Assembly: GCA_951812895.1 (NCBI GenBank)
Contig: OX638333.1
Span: 3,328,001-3,392,000 of the forward strand
DNA length: 64,000 nt
Source: an uncultured Roseovarius sp.
GTDB taxonomy: Bacteria; Pseudomonadota; Alphaproteobacteria; Rhodobacterales; Rhodobacteraceae
Reading direction: 5' to 3'
Shown here: in pieces, positions 9,108-16,913 of the stretch
How the letters are laid out: each line of letters starts with the position of its first letter
Numbering within the stretch: position 1 is the first letter of the stretch
Translations under genes and position numbers: made by a program
The notes under the pieces: generated by a model
The model's database searches: none
The model's input: only the letters and a program-made list of their open reading frames with translations
What the model was told of the DNA's origin: nothing

Positions 9108-10157
9108 ATGCGGCAATTCCTGCCTCTGCTCATTTTATCCACAGTTGCGGCTTGTGGTGATCCGGTGGCGGAGTTGTCCCAATTCCCTCAGTATGATTCT
9201 TCGCAGGATGGTGTTGAACTGGTGGCGCATGTGCCGGTTGGGGAAGATTCTGCGCAAGAACAGGGATTGTTTGCACGCCTGTTTGGCGATGATCAGAGCG
9301 ATGGTGCCGAAAGTGAGAGTACTAACGTTGTTGTAACTGAACCCGTTGAAGGTGAAATTGCAGAAGGTTCAACCGCCGATCCAACCGTTGAGGCACCTGC
9401 GCCGAAAAAATCCAAGGGGTTGTTCGGGTTTCTCAAGGCGAAAACGGTGGAACCGAAGGTTGAAGCTCAGCTACCACCGAGCGAGCCATCCGCCGAGAGT
9501 GGCCCGGAGGAAGATGTTCAGCTGGCCGCACTTTCACTGCCCGAGGAACCGGCAGACGAGCCCGCTATACAAGCCGGGCAAAAGCCTAAGCGGAAGAAAG
9601 GATTGCTAGCGTTGTTTGCAGCGCCTGAGGCAACGGGCAAGAAATCGCATAAGCGGGAAGAAGCAAAAAGCGAAATTATCCCTGGTGCATCGTTGCCTTA
9701 TGGCCGGATCGCCCGCGTTTGTGATGTGCCCAAGCGAAAAATGGGCGAGAAGATTGCCCAATATCCAGAGCGTGGGCCAATGCACCAGCTGTTTGATAGT
9801 GATCCCGGCAATACTGAACCACATACATTCTACCTGACAGGGTTCCCCGACGGGTGCGCCAGGCAGTTCACCGCATCATTGGCGGTGTTTGGCAGTGCGG
9901 GGATGCATGAGCAACTGCGTTATGGGCTGCCGGCCGAAGTGCAACCCTATAGCGATACCGACAAGGCCTATGAAAAAGTCAAAAAATCGGTGTGTAAGGT
10001 GGGACGTCGCAAACCCTGTGGTGAAAAAGTATCCTTGCTAGAAGGCGACACCGTTTTTCTAAGCATTTACGAGCGGTTCGGAGATAATCTTCACTGGATG
10101 AACCTGTTGTTGCATCGTGGTGAAATTGTAGCTCAGGATCATAAAGGGGGCGGTTAA
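9108..10157 (+). CDS. Predicted lipoprotein, unknown function
   Basis: A 349-residue protein I do not recognise. It starts with a lipoprotein signal: a hydrophobic run FLPLLILSTVAAC with the acceptor Cys at residue 16. Residues 20-190 are acidic and proline/lysine rich and hold three spaced amphipathic repeats, GLFARLFG, KGLFGFLKA and KGLLALFAA. From about residue 200 a compact domain follows with four cysteines (RVCDV, DGCAR, SVCKV, KPCGE) that could form two disulfides outside the cytoplasm. It lies 77 bases after dnaE with a small hairpin between, so it probably has its own promoter. Confidence 0.8.
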   Translation: MRQFLPLLILSTVAACGDPVAELSQFPQYDSSQDGVELVAHVPVGEDSAQEQGLFARLFGDDQSDGAESESTNVVVTEPVEGEIAEGSTADPTVEAPAPKKSKGLFGFLKAKTVEPKVEAQLPPSEPSAESGPEEDVQLAALSLPEEPADEPAIQAGQKPKRKKGLLALFAAPEATGKKSHKREEAKSEIIPGASLPYGRIARVCDVPKRKMGEKIAQYPERGPMHQLFDSDPGNTEPHTFYLTGFPDGCARQFTASLAVFGSAGMHEQLRYGLPAEVQPYSDTDKAYEKVKKSVCKVGRRKPCGEKVSLLEGDTVFLSIYERFGDNLHWMNLLLHRGEIVAQDHKGGG

Positions 10158-10160
10158 ACC

Positions 10161-10382
10161 CTACCAGTGCGGCGGGCGTTCATCGCCAAGAACAACGCCT
10201 CCGCCGGCTGATGCCTCGCGTTCTGCCTCACGTTCCATCAGCAGCTGCACACGGCGGGTGAGCATCGCAATCTCTGTGTCCTGACGTGCGACGACCTCTG
10301 ACAATTCATCGACTGTGCGGGTCAAATGCGCAATTTGCTCTTCGAGTGATTTCATGAGGTCGGGTTTAAGGGGCGCATCCAC
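10161..10382 (-). CDS. slyX: SlyX-family protein
   Basis: A 73-residue, highly charged protein that fits the SlyX family: a short coiled coil with the core [20 protein letters not shown], a leucine-zipper-like middle ([13 protein letters not shown]), and the typical C-terminal ERPPHW. SlyX has no settled biochemical role. The start given is a GTG at 10382; an in-frame ATG at 10355 ([11 protein letters not shown]) would make 64 residues and is equally possible, since neither has a clear ribosome binding site. The gene converges with the lipoprotein gene, ending three bases after it, and is divergent from hisS. Confidence 0.8.
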   Translation of the reverse strand: MDAPLKPDLMKSLEEQIAHLTRTVDELSEVVARQDTEIAMLTRRVQLLMEREAEREASAGGGVVLGDERPPHW

Positions 10383-10492
10383 GAATGGTCAAGGTTGCTT
10401 GTTTCCGATCTGGCAATGATGCGCCAGATGCTTGCCCCCGGGTGCACCTTCCGATAGACCGCGCGCGAACCCAGAAATCAAGGATTCAGGAC

Positions 10493-11983
10493 ATGGCCAA
10501 AGCCGGGAAACAGCCGCGCCCCAAGGCGGAGACGCCCAAGGGTTTCCGCGATTATTTCGGCCCTGAGGTGACTCAGCGGACCGAGATGCTAAGCTCGATC
10601 GCTGCCGTGTACCATCAATACGGGTTTGACGCGCTGGAATCGAGCGCGGTGGAAACGGTTGAATCCCTTGGGAAATTCCTGCCGGATGTGGACCGTCCGA
10701 ACGAGGGCGTGTTCGCCTGGCAGGAAGATGAGGACGACGGCAAGGGTGATTGGCTGGCGTTGCGATATGATCTCACGGCGCCGTTGGCACGTGTCTATGC
10801 CCAACATCGAAACGATTTGCCGACGCCTTATCGGCGCTATGCGATGGGGCCCGTCTGGCGCAATGAAAAGCCGGGCCCGGGCCGGTTTCGGCAGTTTTAT
10901 CAATGTGATGCCGATACGGTTGGAGCTGCGAATGTCGCTGCGGACGCCGAAATTTGTGCCATGCTCAGTGATACACTGGAACGGGTAGGAATTCCTCGTG
11001 GCGATTACATCGTACGGGTCAACAACCGCAAGGTGCTCAACGGTATTCTCGAAACCATGGGTCTTGTTGATGATGCGGGGCGCCGTGACGCGGTCCTGCG
11101 GACGATTGATAAGTTCGACAAGGTTGGCGAAAGCGGGGTACAAGAGTTGCTGACCAAAGGGCGGCTTGATGCATCTGGCGCGTTCATTGACGGTGTTGGC
11201 CTGAGCGAGGATCAGGCCGCGCCGGTATTGGCCTTCCTGACATCAAAAGCGGATGAAGTCGCCACAACGTTGCGCAATCTACAAGGCGCCGTGGGGCAAT
11301 CTGTGACTGGGTTAGAAGGCGTGCAAGAGCTTGAAACCATTGCCGAACTAATGACTGCCCAGGGGTACAACGCCGACCGGGTTATGATTGACCCAAGCGT
11401 TGTACGTGGTCTTGGTTATTACACCGGGCCGGTGTTTGAGGCCGAATTGACCTTTGAAATTCTGGATGAAAAAGGCCGCAGGCGGCAGTTCGGTTCAGTT
11501 TCCGGTGGGGGCCGGTATGACGATCTGGTCAAACGGTTCACGGGGCAGGCTGTTCCGGCAACTGGCATTTCAATCGGTGTGGACCGGTTGTTGGCCGCAT
11601 TGCAGGCCAAGGGACGTATGGCGGCAGAGGTTCAGGGACCGGTAGTTGTGACTGTTATGGACCGGGACCGGATGGCGGATTATCAGGCGATGGTCGGCGA
11701 ATTGCGTCAGGCTGGTATCCGGGCCGAGGTTTATCTCGGAAACCCGAAGAACTTTGGTAATCAGCTTAAATATGCGGATAAACGCAACTCTCCCATTGCT
11801 GTGATCGAGGGCGGAAACGAGAAAGAGGCTGGCATCGTGCAGATCAAGGATCTGATCCTTGGTGCCAAGATTGCCGAGAATGCGACCCTTGAAGAGTGGA
11901 AAGAACGGCCCAGTCAGATTGAGGTTCCACGTACGCAACTTGTTGAAAAGGTGCGTGAAATTTTGGACGGACAAGGCGGATGA
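10493..11983 (+). CDS. hisS: Histidyl-tRNA synthetase
   Basis: A 496-residue class II aminoacyl-tRNA synthetase charging tRNA-His. Visible motifs include [11 protein letters not shown] near the N-terminus, [15 protein letters not shown], class II motif 2 with [13 protein letters not shown], the histidine-specific [11 protein letters not shown], and motif 3 [13 protein letters not shown]-terminal anticodon-binding domain follows. It is longer than E. coli HisS, as is common in alphaproteobacteria. I chose the ATG at 10493 because AAGGATTCAGG precedes it directly; an upstream in-frame extension to 10385 has no family resemblance. Its stop overlaps hisZ, so charging and biosynthesis of histidine are transcriptionally tied. 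Confidence 0.95.
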   Translation: MAKAGKQPRPKAETPKGFRDYFGPEVTQRTEMLSSIAAVYHQYGFDALESSAVETVESLGKFLPDVDRPNEGVFAWQEDEDDGKGDWLALRYDLTAPLARVYAQHRNDLPTPYRRYAMGPVWRNEKPGPGRFRQFYQCDADTVGAANVAADAEICAMLSDTLERVGIPRGDYIVRVNNRKVLNGILETMGLVDDAGRRDAVLRTIDKFDKVGESGVQELLTKGRLDASGAFIDGVGLSEDQAAPVLAFLTSKADEVATTLRNLQGAVGQSVTGLEGVQELETIAELMTAQGYNADRVMIDPSVVRGLGYYTGPVFEAELTFEILDEKGRRRQFGSVSGGGRYDDLVKRFTGQAVPATGISIGVDRLLAALQAKGRMAAEVQGPVVVTVMDRDRMADYQAMVGELRQAGIRAEVYLGNPKNFGNQLKYADKRNSPIAVIEGGNEKEAGIVQIKDLILGAKIAENATLEEWKERPSQIEVPRTQLVEKVREILDGQGG

Positions 11984-13065
11984 CGGACCTGTCTGCGATC
12001 CGTGCAGAGGCCGCAAGGCTTCGCGCGGAGTTCGAAGCGGCGGGGGCAGAACCGGTGGAGACATCGGTGCTGCAACCGGCTGAGGTTCTGCTTGATCTCT
12101 ATGGCGAGGATATTCGCGCGCGGGCCTATGTGACGTCAGATGCGCTGCGCGGGGAACAGATGCTGCGGCCGGATTTTACGGTTCCGGTGGTTCAGATGCA
12201 TATGGAGCATGGGGCAGAGCCGGCTTGTTATACCTATTCGGGCAAGGTTTTCCGGCGACAGGAAGATGATCCGGCGCGGGCCAGTGAGTATTTTCAAGCC
12301 GGATTCGAAATTTTTGACAGGCAAAACCCTGCCGCGGCAGACGCAAGGGTATTTTCTCTGTTTTACAACATGCTATCTCATATGTCTTTACGCGCTTCGA
12401 CGGGCGATATTGGTATTCTGATGGCTGCGGTTGAAGGCTTGAAAACCACTGATCGGCGCAAGGTAGCGCTGCGCCGGCATATCTGGCGGCCAAAGCGGTT
12501 TCGGGCATTGATTGACCGGTTTTCGGGACGGACACCAGTGCCGGAGAGTCGGGCTGAATTGTTGCAGATTGATGATCCGCTTGCGTGCGCCGGACCGATG
12601 ATCGGCCTGCGGAATTGGGATGAAATATCACACCGTATCAGTGTATTGAGAGAGGATGCTAAAGCGAACCCGATCTCATCCGAAGAGGTGAGGCTGATCG
12701 ATTCTGTTTTATCGGTACAGGGAAGTTCGGATCGGTCACTGGAGGCGCTGCGTGATATTGCAGTCGTGATGCCATCGATTTCACCTGCTGTGGACCGTTT
12801 GGCAACGCGGCTGGAGGCGATAAGTGCGAGCGGAATTGACCTCTCAAAGCTGGATTTTGAGGCCAGCTACGGACGTACGCAGATGGAATACTATGACGGC
12901 TTTGTCTTTGGTTTCTATGCAGAAAATCGATCAGACCTGCCGGCTGTGGCGTCCGGTGGCCGGTATGATGCACTGACCCGGCAGCTGGGTCGTGGAAAAG
13001 AGATACCTGCGGTGGGTGGGGTGATACGTCCAGGGTTGGTTGTGGCCCTGGGAGGTGCGCGATGA
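11980..13065 (+). CDS. hisZ: ATP phosphoribosyltransferase regulatory subunit
   Basis: A 361-residue HisZ, a catalytically dead HisS paralogue that partners short-form HisG in the first step of histidine synthesis and confers feedback control. It keeps class II synthetase-like segments such as [25 protein letters not shown] and the late YDGFVFGFY and [14 protein letters not shown]. It overlaps hisS (ATGA) and hisG (ATGA), showing a three-gene operon. The presence of hisZ predicts the short HisG that indeed follows. Confidence 0.93.
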   Translation: MTDLSAIRAEAARLRAEFEAAGAEPVETSVLQPAEVLLDLYGEDIRARAYVTSDALRGEQMLRPDFTVPVVQMHMEHGAEPACYTYSGKVFRRQEDDPARASEYFQAGFEIFDRQNPAAADARVFSLFYNMLSHMSLRASTGDIGILMAAVEGLKTTDRRKVALRRHIWRPKRFRALIDRFSGRTPVPESRAELLQIDDPLACAGPMIGLRNWDEISHRISVLREDAKANPISSEEVRLIDSVLSVQGSSDRSLEALRDIAVVMPSISPAVDRLATRLEAISASGIDLSKLDFEASYGRTQMEYYDGFVFGFYAENRSDLPAVASGGRYDALTRQLGRGKEIPAVGGVIRPGLVVALGGAR

Positions 13066-13757
13066 GCCTTAAAATCGGAGTGCCGTCCAAAGGGCGGTTG
13101 ATGGAAAAAACATTCGAATGGTTTGGCGAGCGCGGTGTTGAGCTGGGCCGGTCGGGATCGGATCGTGAATATTCGGGATTTGTTCAAGGCGTTGAAAACG
13201 TAGAGCTGATCCTGCTGTCTGCCGGAGAAATTCCGCGTGAGCTGGCCGCTGGTCGCGTTCATCTTGGGGTGACTGGCACAGATTTGGTGCGCGAAAAACT
13301 GGGGCGTTGGGAAACTCAAGTTGAGGAAATAGCCGAACTTCAGTTCGGATTTGCTGATTTGGTATTGGCTGTACCGGCGGCCTGGGTGGATGTGGGGACG
13401 TTGGACGATCTGGATGCGGTATCTGCCGCATTTCGGCTAAATCACGGATTTCGTTTAAGAATCGCAACGAAATATCACCGTCTGGTACGGGATTTCCTGC
13501 GTGAAAACGGGGTCGCGGATTATCAGCTTGTAGATAGTCAGGGCGCCACTGAAGGGACAGTGAAAAATGAAACTGCTGAGGCGATTGCTGATATCACCTC
13601 GACCGGGGATACATTGCGCGCCAACCATTTGAAAACATTGGAAGATGGATTGGTTTTGCGCAGCCAGGCGACACTGTTCCGATGCCTGAGTACGCCAATG
13701 GATCTGGATGAAAAAACCGCCTGGGTCAAATTGCAGGAAATGCTCGCACTGGGGTGA
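13062..13757 (+). CDS. hisG: ATP phosphoribosyltransferase catalytic subunit, short form
   Basis: A 231-residue HisG condensing ATP and PRPP in the committed step of histidine synthesis. It begins LKIGVPSKGRLMEKTFEWF and has the PRPP-binding region EGTVKNETAEAIADITSTGDTL (the loop is at about 166-187; the core is DITSTGDTL). It lacks the C-terminal regulatory domain of long HisG, consistent with dependence on HisZ. It is the last gene of hisS-hisZ-hisG. An unusual operator-like element begins 16 bases after its stop. Confidence 0.95.
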   Translation: MSLKIGVPSKGRLMEKTFEWFGERGVELGRSGSDREYSGFVQGVENVELILLSAGEIPRELAAGRVHLGVTGTDLVREKLGRWETQVEEIAELQFGFADLVLAVPAAWVDVGTLDDLDAVSAAFRLNHGFRLRIATKYHRLVRDFLRENGVADYQLVDSQGATEGTVKNETAEAIADITSTGDTLRANHLKTLEDGLVLRSQATLFRCLSTPMDLDEKTAWVKLQEMLALG

Positions 13758-13773
13758 GCTGCAGTGTAAACAA

Positions 13774-13857
13774 TTTGTACAATTTGTACAATTTGCATGT
13801 CCGATTTGTACAATGATCGGGGCGATTGACGGAATTTGGGTGCATTGTGTACTCACC
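13774..13857 (+). promoter_or_regulatory. Repeated regulatory element, copy 1 (triple TTTGTACAA)
   Basis: Three TTTGTACAA palindromes: 13774-13782, directly abutting 13783-13791, then 13805-13813, whose start is 22 bases after the second. GATCGG follows at 13815-13820 and GAATTTGGGTGCAT at 13832-13845. The same blocks in the same order and spacing occur at 41046-41129 in an unrelated place. By hand count the two copies agree at 57 of 84 positions, nearly all within the blocks. Two-turn spacing of palindromes suggests a dimeric repressor or activator site. The regulator is unknown; TTGTACAA resembles some GntR-family sites but that is only a guess. Confidence 0.6.
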
Positions 13858-13987
13858 ACGCATTGTCGCGGCGCTGGATATTCTGAATTTCAAAAATGAT
13901 GAGCTGTTGTTTGGTTCACTGGAGAACGGCGGTCCGATTGGTGATATTCCGCACCTAGACCAGCAAATACGGAATAGTGGGGCTTGA
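13847..13987 (+). CDS. Possible 46-residue small protein
   Basis: An open frame starting at GTG directly after the repeated regulatory element and ending at TGA 13985-13987. It encodes 46 residues beginning YSPRIVAALDILNFKNDELL after the start and ending QQIRNSGA. The amino acid mix looks protein-like, and codons such as GCG GCG CTG GAT match neighbours. There is no ribosome binding site, so translation would need a leaderless or nearly leaderless mRNA. I do not recognise it. It may equally be a degenerate remnant of a larger gene. Confidence 0.3.
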   Translation: MYSPRIVAALDILNFKNDELLFGSLENGGPIGDIPHLDQQIRNSGA

Positions 13988-14056
13988 ATTAAATAAGCTG
14001 TCGCGGCGAGGCAGGGTGCTGCTAACATTTGCCAGAGTTAAAGAAAGCACCTGACC

Positions 14057-15229
14057 ATGAAAATCCGTGAAATCCGGGCAACGCCTGTGAACATCCCCTT
14101 TGTTGCGCCGTACCGGTTCAGCTATGGCAGCATCGCCTCGCTTACCAAGACTGTAATCGAGTTGCAGACCGAAGACGGAGTTGTGGGGTTGGGTGAATGT
14201 GCCGATGGCGACCGGTCGGCTGAGGTAGAGGCAATGGGCACGCGGCTTGTCGGTCAGGATATCCGGCTGGTCGCAGAAGCTGCGCAATACTGCGTGCCTG
14301 GCATGGCCTATAGCCCGTGGGACAATGTGCTGGCCCGCAAACGCGCCTTTGCCGGGATTGAAATGGCAATGTGGGATGCACGGGGCAAGACCGAAGGCGT
14401 TCCGCTATGGCATTTGCTGGGCGGAAAATGGAGGGACCAGATTGCGTTGACCGAATACTTTGCCTTCCGCAGACCGGGGGCTGATCATCCGGGCGAGGCA
14501 ACCCCGGTCGAAATTGCCCGATTCTGCGCTGACATGATTGACCAGCATGATGCTCGGATATTCGAGGGCAAGCTGGCGACAGTGGATTTCGCTACGGAAA
14601 TCGAAATGGTGCGTGAGGTGCGCGCGGCAATCGAAGATCGCGATCTGCGGCTGGATGCCAATGGTGGCTGGACCCTGCCAACGGCGCGGCGGGCGATCAG
14701 GGCGCTGGAGCCTTTTGGGGTCAGCTGGTTCGAAGAGCCGGTGGAAAGCTATGAAGAAATGGCGGCACTTCGCGAAGTGACCGCGGCAGGGCTGTCATCG
14801 CACCGGATTGATCTGCGTCGGGCGGTGGAGCTGGGCGCGCCGGATGCGATTGTGACCAATATCAATGAGCTGGGTGGGATTGCGGGAGCTGTTCAGTTTA
14901 TCCGCTCCTGCGCCGAGTTCGATATTGGCTTTCGGTTTCACAGTGGGGAAACCGGCGTGGCGAGTTCGGCCTATCTGCATCTGTCTGCGGCATTGGTGCC
15001 GGTGCGGGACGCGAGCCAAACCTTGTTTCGCTGGTATGGTGACGATGTCATCGAAGGTGGCCCGTTTGTGCCAAAGGGTGGTGCCGTGGCGGTGCCGGAA
15101 GGGCCGGGATTGGGTGTGGTGCTGGACCCCAAGGCGCTTGCGCGGTGCCATCAACGCTATCGCGATGAAGGGGCGTTTCCGTCGGGGGAACCCGGGAGAC
15201 GTTATGGGGGAAGTTTTTGTAAGGTCTGA
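14057..15229 (+). CDS. Enolase-superfamily sugar-acid dehydratase/racemase-like protein
   Basis: A 390-residue member of the mandelate racemase/muconate lactonizing enzyme family. These enzymes abstract a proton alpha to a carboxylate using a Mg-bound enolate. The N-terminal capping domain (MKIREIRATPVNIPF) precedes a TIM barrel with FEGKLATVDF (Lys region), the metal ligand motif LDANGGWTL and FEEPVE. The late RFHSGETG supplies a histidine in the place typical of glucarate-dehydratase-like members. The stretch between FEEP and SSHRIDLRRA looks slightly shorter than usual. Substrate cannot be assigned; an acid sugar is the general expectation. A conserved structured repeat follows its stop. 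Confidence 0.8.
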   Translation: MKIREIRATPVNIPFVAPYRFSYGSIASLTKTVIELQTEDGVVGLGECADGDRSAEVEAMGTRLVGQDIRLVAEAAQYCVPGMAYSPWDNVLARKRAFAGIEMAMWDARGKTEGVPLWHLLGGKWRDQIALTEYFAFRRPGADHPGEATPVEIARFCADMIDQHDARIFEGKLATVDFATEIEMVREVRAAIEDRDLRLDANGGWTLPTARRAIRALEPFGVSWFEEPVESYEEMAALREVTAAGLSSHRIDLRRAVELGAPDAIVTNINELGGIAGAVQFIRSCAEFDIGFRFHSGETGVASSAYLHLSAALVPVRDASQTLFRWYGDDVIEGGPFVPKGGAVAVPEGPGLGVVLDPKALARCHQRYRDEGAFPSGEPGRRYGGSFCKV

Positions 15230-15516
15230 GCCTATTGTTGATAATGTAAAGCTGCATCTCGCGCGGAATAAAGGCCGAAGGCCGCCGCGCATCGCCAGAC
15301 CGCCCACAGGTCTGGCGATTTGGTGACGCTTGGTGCATCGAATTGATCTTAGAGGTGCTTGGCGGGCATAAAGTTCTTTTGAATTGATGTTGGGTCGCCA
15401 TCCCGCGGTCCGACGATGCGCGGCTTGGTGCAGCTGGAAAAGCTCGTATTCTCGATAGCAAAAATGTGGGCGGGCGCCAGTAGGAGTGAGGGAAGGGGTG
15501 CGCCCGCCCACACGGA
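15230..15516. other. Convergent intergenic region with structured repeat
   Basis: About 290 bases between the convergent enolase-family gene and the outer-membrane barrel gene. The left part holds the structured palindromic repeat described separately. I see no gene in the remainder. Confidence 0.6.
15260..15335 (+). repeat. Dispersed structured repeat, copy A
   Basis: Begins about 30 bases after the stop of the enolase-family gene. It reads GCGGAATAAA, a small hairpin GGCC-GAA-GGCC, GCCGCGC, then a perfect hairpin ATCGCCAGACC (15291-15301), loop GCCCACA, GGTCTGGCGAT (15309-15319), ending near TTGGTGCAT. A second copy lies at 50196-50285 on the other strand, again just after a stop codon in the sense direction. 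It probably acts as a 3-prime mRNA structure or terminator, though it lacks a clear T-run. Confidence 0.65.
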
Positions 15517-16104
15517 TCAGAAGCGGAATGTACCGCGGATCTGAACCGTTGTGGCATCGACACTTGTTCCGGTGGAATTGAAGTTGTCGAAATCGTTGTA
15601 AAGCAGCTCTCCACCCACAGAGAAATTGCTGCTTACGAGGTGTTCGTAGCCGCCGCCGATAAAGTAGCCATCATCGCTGCCGAAAATATCGGTTTCGCCG
15701 AGGGCATATCCACCGGTGGCATAGAGCAGACCATTGCCGATTTTATAGCCACCGCGTGCCTTGAGGCGAAAGATCTCTTCCAGACTGGCCGCAGTGCCGT
15801 TGATGCTGGCATCTGTAAAGTCGTAATCGATACCCGCACCGATCACCCATTGGCCAAGGTCAAGGTCGTAGCCGCCGGTGAGACCGCCGATGAATTCATC
15901 CTGATCGCCGCCTGCAGAGCTATCAACATTGGCATAGCCCAGCTGAACGCCGCCATAGAAGCCGGTCCAGTCCGGAGAGCCGAGTGCGGCCGGGGCGGCC
16001 TGGGTCACTGCGTCCTGAGACGGTGCGACTTCGGGAGAGCCGGCAAGCGCCGGGGCGGCGGTAAGGGCGATCACTGCTGCGATAAGGGAAGTGGTCGTTT
16101 TCAT
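15517..16104 (-). CDS. Small outer-membrane beta-barrel protein
   Basis: A 195-residue protein with a clear Sec signal peptide (MKTTTSLIAAVIALTAAPALA, cleavage after ALA). The mature part has alternating strands with glycine and aromatic residues, such as GFYGGVQLGYANV, GGLTGGYDLDLG, GNGLLYATGGYALGE and VQIRGTFRF. The final residue is Phe, the classic recognition signal for outer-membrane barrel assembly. It fits the OmpA-like transmembrane-domain/porin-like family with about eight strands; without a peptidoglycan-binding domain its role is unknown. GAAGGACT lies a few bases before the ATG at 16104. It is monocistronic. Confidence 0.88.
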   Translation of the reverse strand: MKTTTSLIAAVIALTAAPALAGSPEVAPSQDAVTQAAPAALGSPDWTGFYGGVQLGYANVDSSAGGDQDEFIGGLTGGYDLDLGQWVIGAGIDYDFTDASINGTAASLEEIFRLKARGGYKIGNGLLYATGGYALGETDIFGSDDGYFIGGGYEHLVSSNFSVGGELLYNDFDNFNSTGTSVDATTVQIRGTFRF

Positions 16105-16369
16105 AACTTCAGTCCTTCACTAAGGTTTTTGTCCTGTCATTCGGCGAGGCCGAGTAGGGGGGATATCTGTCTCGCCCCAGCGTTCAGCAAGTGTGGGCGG
16201 GGTCGCGCATGTTCAACTGACGGTGAGCGATTGTGCGAAGGATTGCCGGTGCCCGGCATGATCTTGCCGGGCGCGGTTAAGAGCGCGCTAAAATCCGCTT
16301 GGTTCAGGGGGTTGGGGCGGCCAATTCAAGCCGATTTGTGAAGGTGAAGCGACGGAAACTCAGGCTTGC
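16105..16369. other. Gene-free gap upstream of the barrel protein gene
   Basis: About 265 bases without a recognisable gene between the DUF1489 stop and the barrel-protein start, both on the minus strand. It contains one compact inverted repeat, GCCCGGCA (16251-16258) and TGCCGGGC (16265-16272), without a following T-run on either strand. The barrel gene promoter should lie here. Confidence 0.5.
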
Positions 16370-16804
16370 TCAGATCACGCCGATGTCAGACAGGGCAGCC
16401 GAGAGTTCTGCCGGAAGGGCATCTTCGTTTTGGCGCGTGCGGGCGAGATCGGCAGGTGCATCGCCGGGGGCCAGATAGCGCCAGCCCTGAAACGGGCGTT
16501 TGGGGGCGGCAGAGGTTCGAATCAACTCTGGCTCAAGGACAATTGCGCAGCGCCTGATGCCGTCTTCGCCGCGCACTTCGTCAAAGCGCAGGATGCGCTG
16601 GCGGCATTGGACTGCGCCCTGGATCACCCAATAAATCGAACCGGTCGGCAGGATTTCATCCGCACGGCGGGGCCACATGCGGGTGACATGGCGGTTCAGC
16701 CCGTCCGCGTGGACCGCGCGCCGCCCTTGCTGCCACTCTGCGAGGCTTTCGACGCTTTCAGAGCCAACACTGAGCTTGATGAGGTGAAGTTTTGGCTGCG
16801 TCAC
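16370..16804 (-). CDS. DUF1489 family protein
   Basis: A 144-residue conserved protein of the alphaproteobacterial DUF1489 family, function unknown. The diagnostic start is HLIKLSVGSESVESLAEWQ, followed by TRMWPRRADEIL, GSIYWVIQGAVQCRQRILRFDEV and the YLAPGDAPADL segment. I chose a GTG start at 16804 because AAAGGA lies about nine bases upstream and the product then begins like the family; extension to 17020 would run into the next gene on the other strand. It is divergent from the D-aminoacylase gene. Confidence 0.85.
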   Translation of the reverse strand: MTQPKLHLIKLSVGSESVESLAEWQQGRRAVHADGLNRHVTRMWPRRADEILPTGSIYWVIQGAVQCRQRILRFDEVRGEDGIRRCAIVLEPELIRTSAAPKRPFQGWRYLAPGDAPADLARTRQNEDALPAELSAALSDIGVI

Positions 16805-16913
16805 GCAACAGAATCCTTTGGACGGTGTTCGGTTCATCCTAGGGGGTGCATCGGAAAGATCAATAATGACAGAACAGTTTGAACTGATAGGCTCAATCCC
16901 GTGGAGGAACGCA

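Noticed and set aside
13774-13813. LuxR-type quorum-sensing box or FNR/FixK site for the TTTGTACAA repeats
   Set aside because: Neither the 20-base lux-box form nor TTGAT-N4-ATCAA is present; the regulator is left open.
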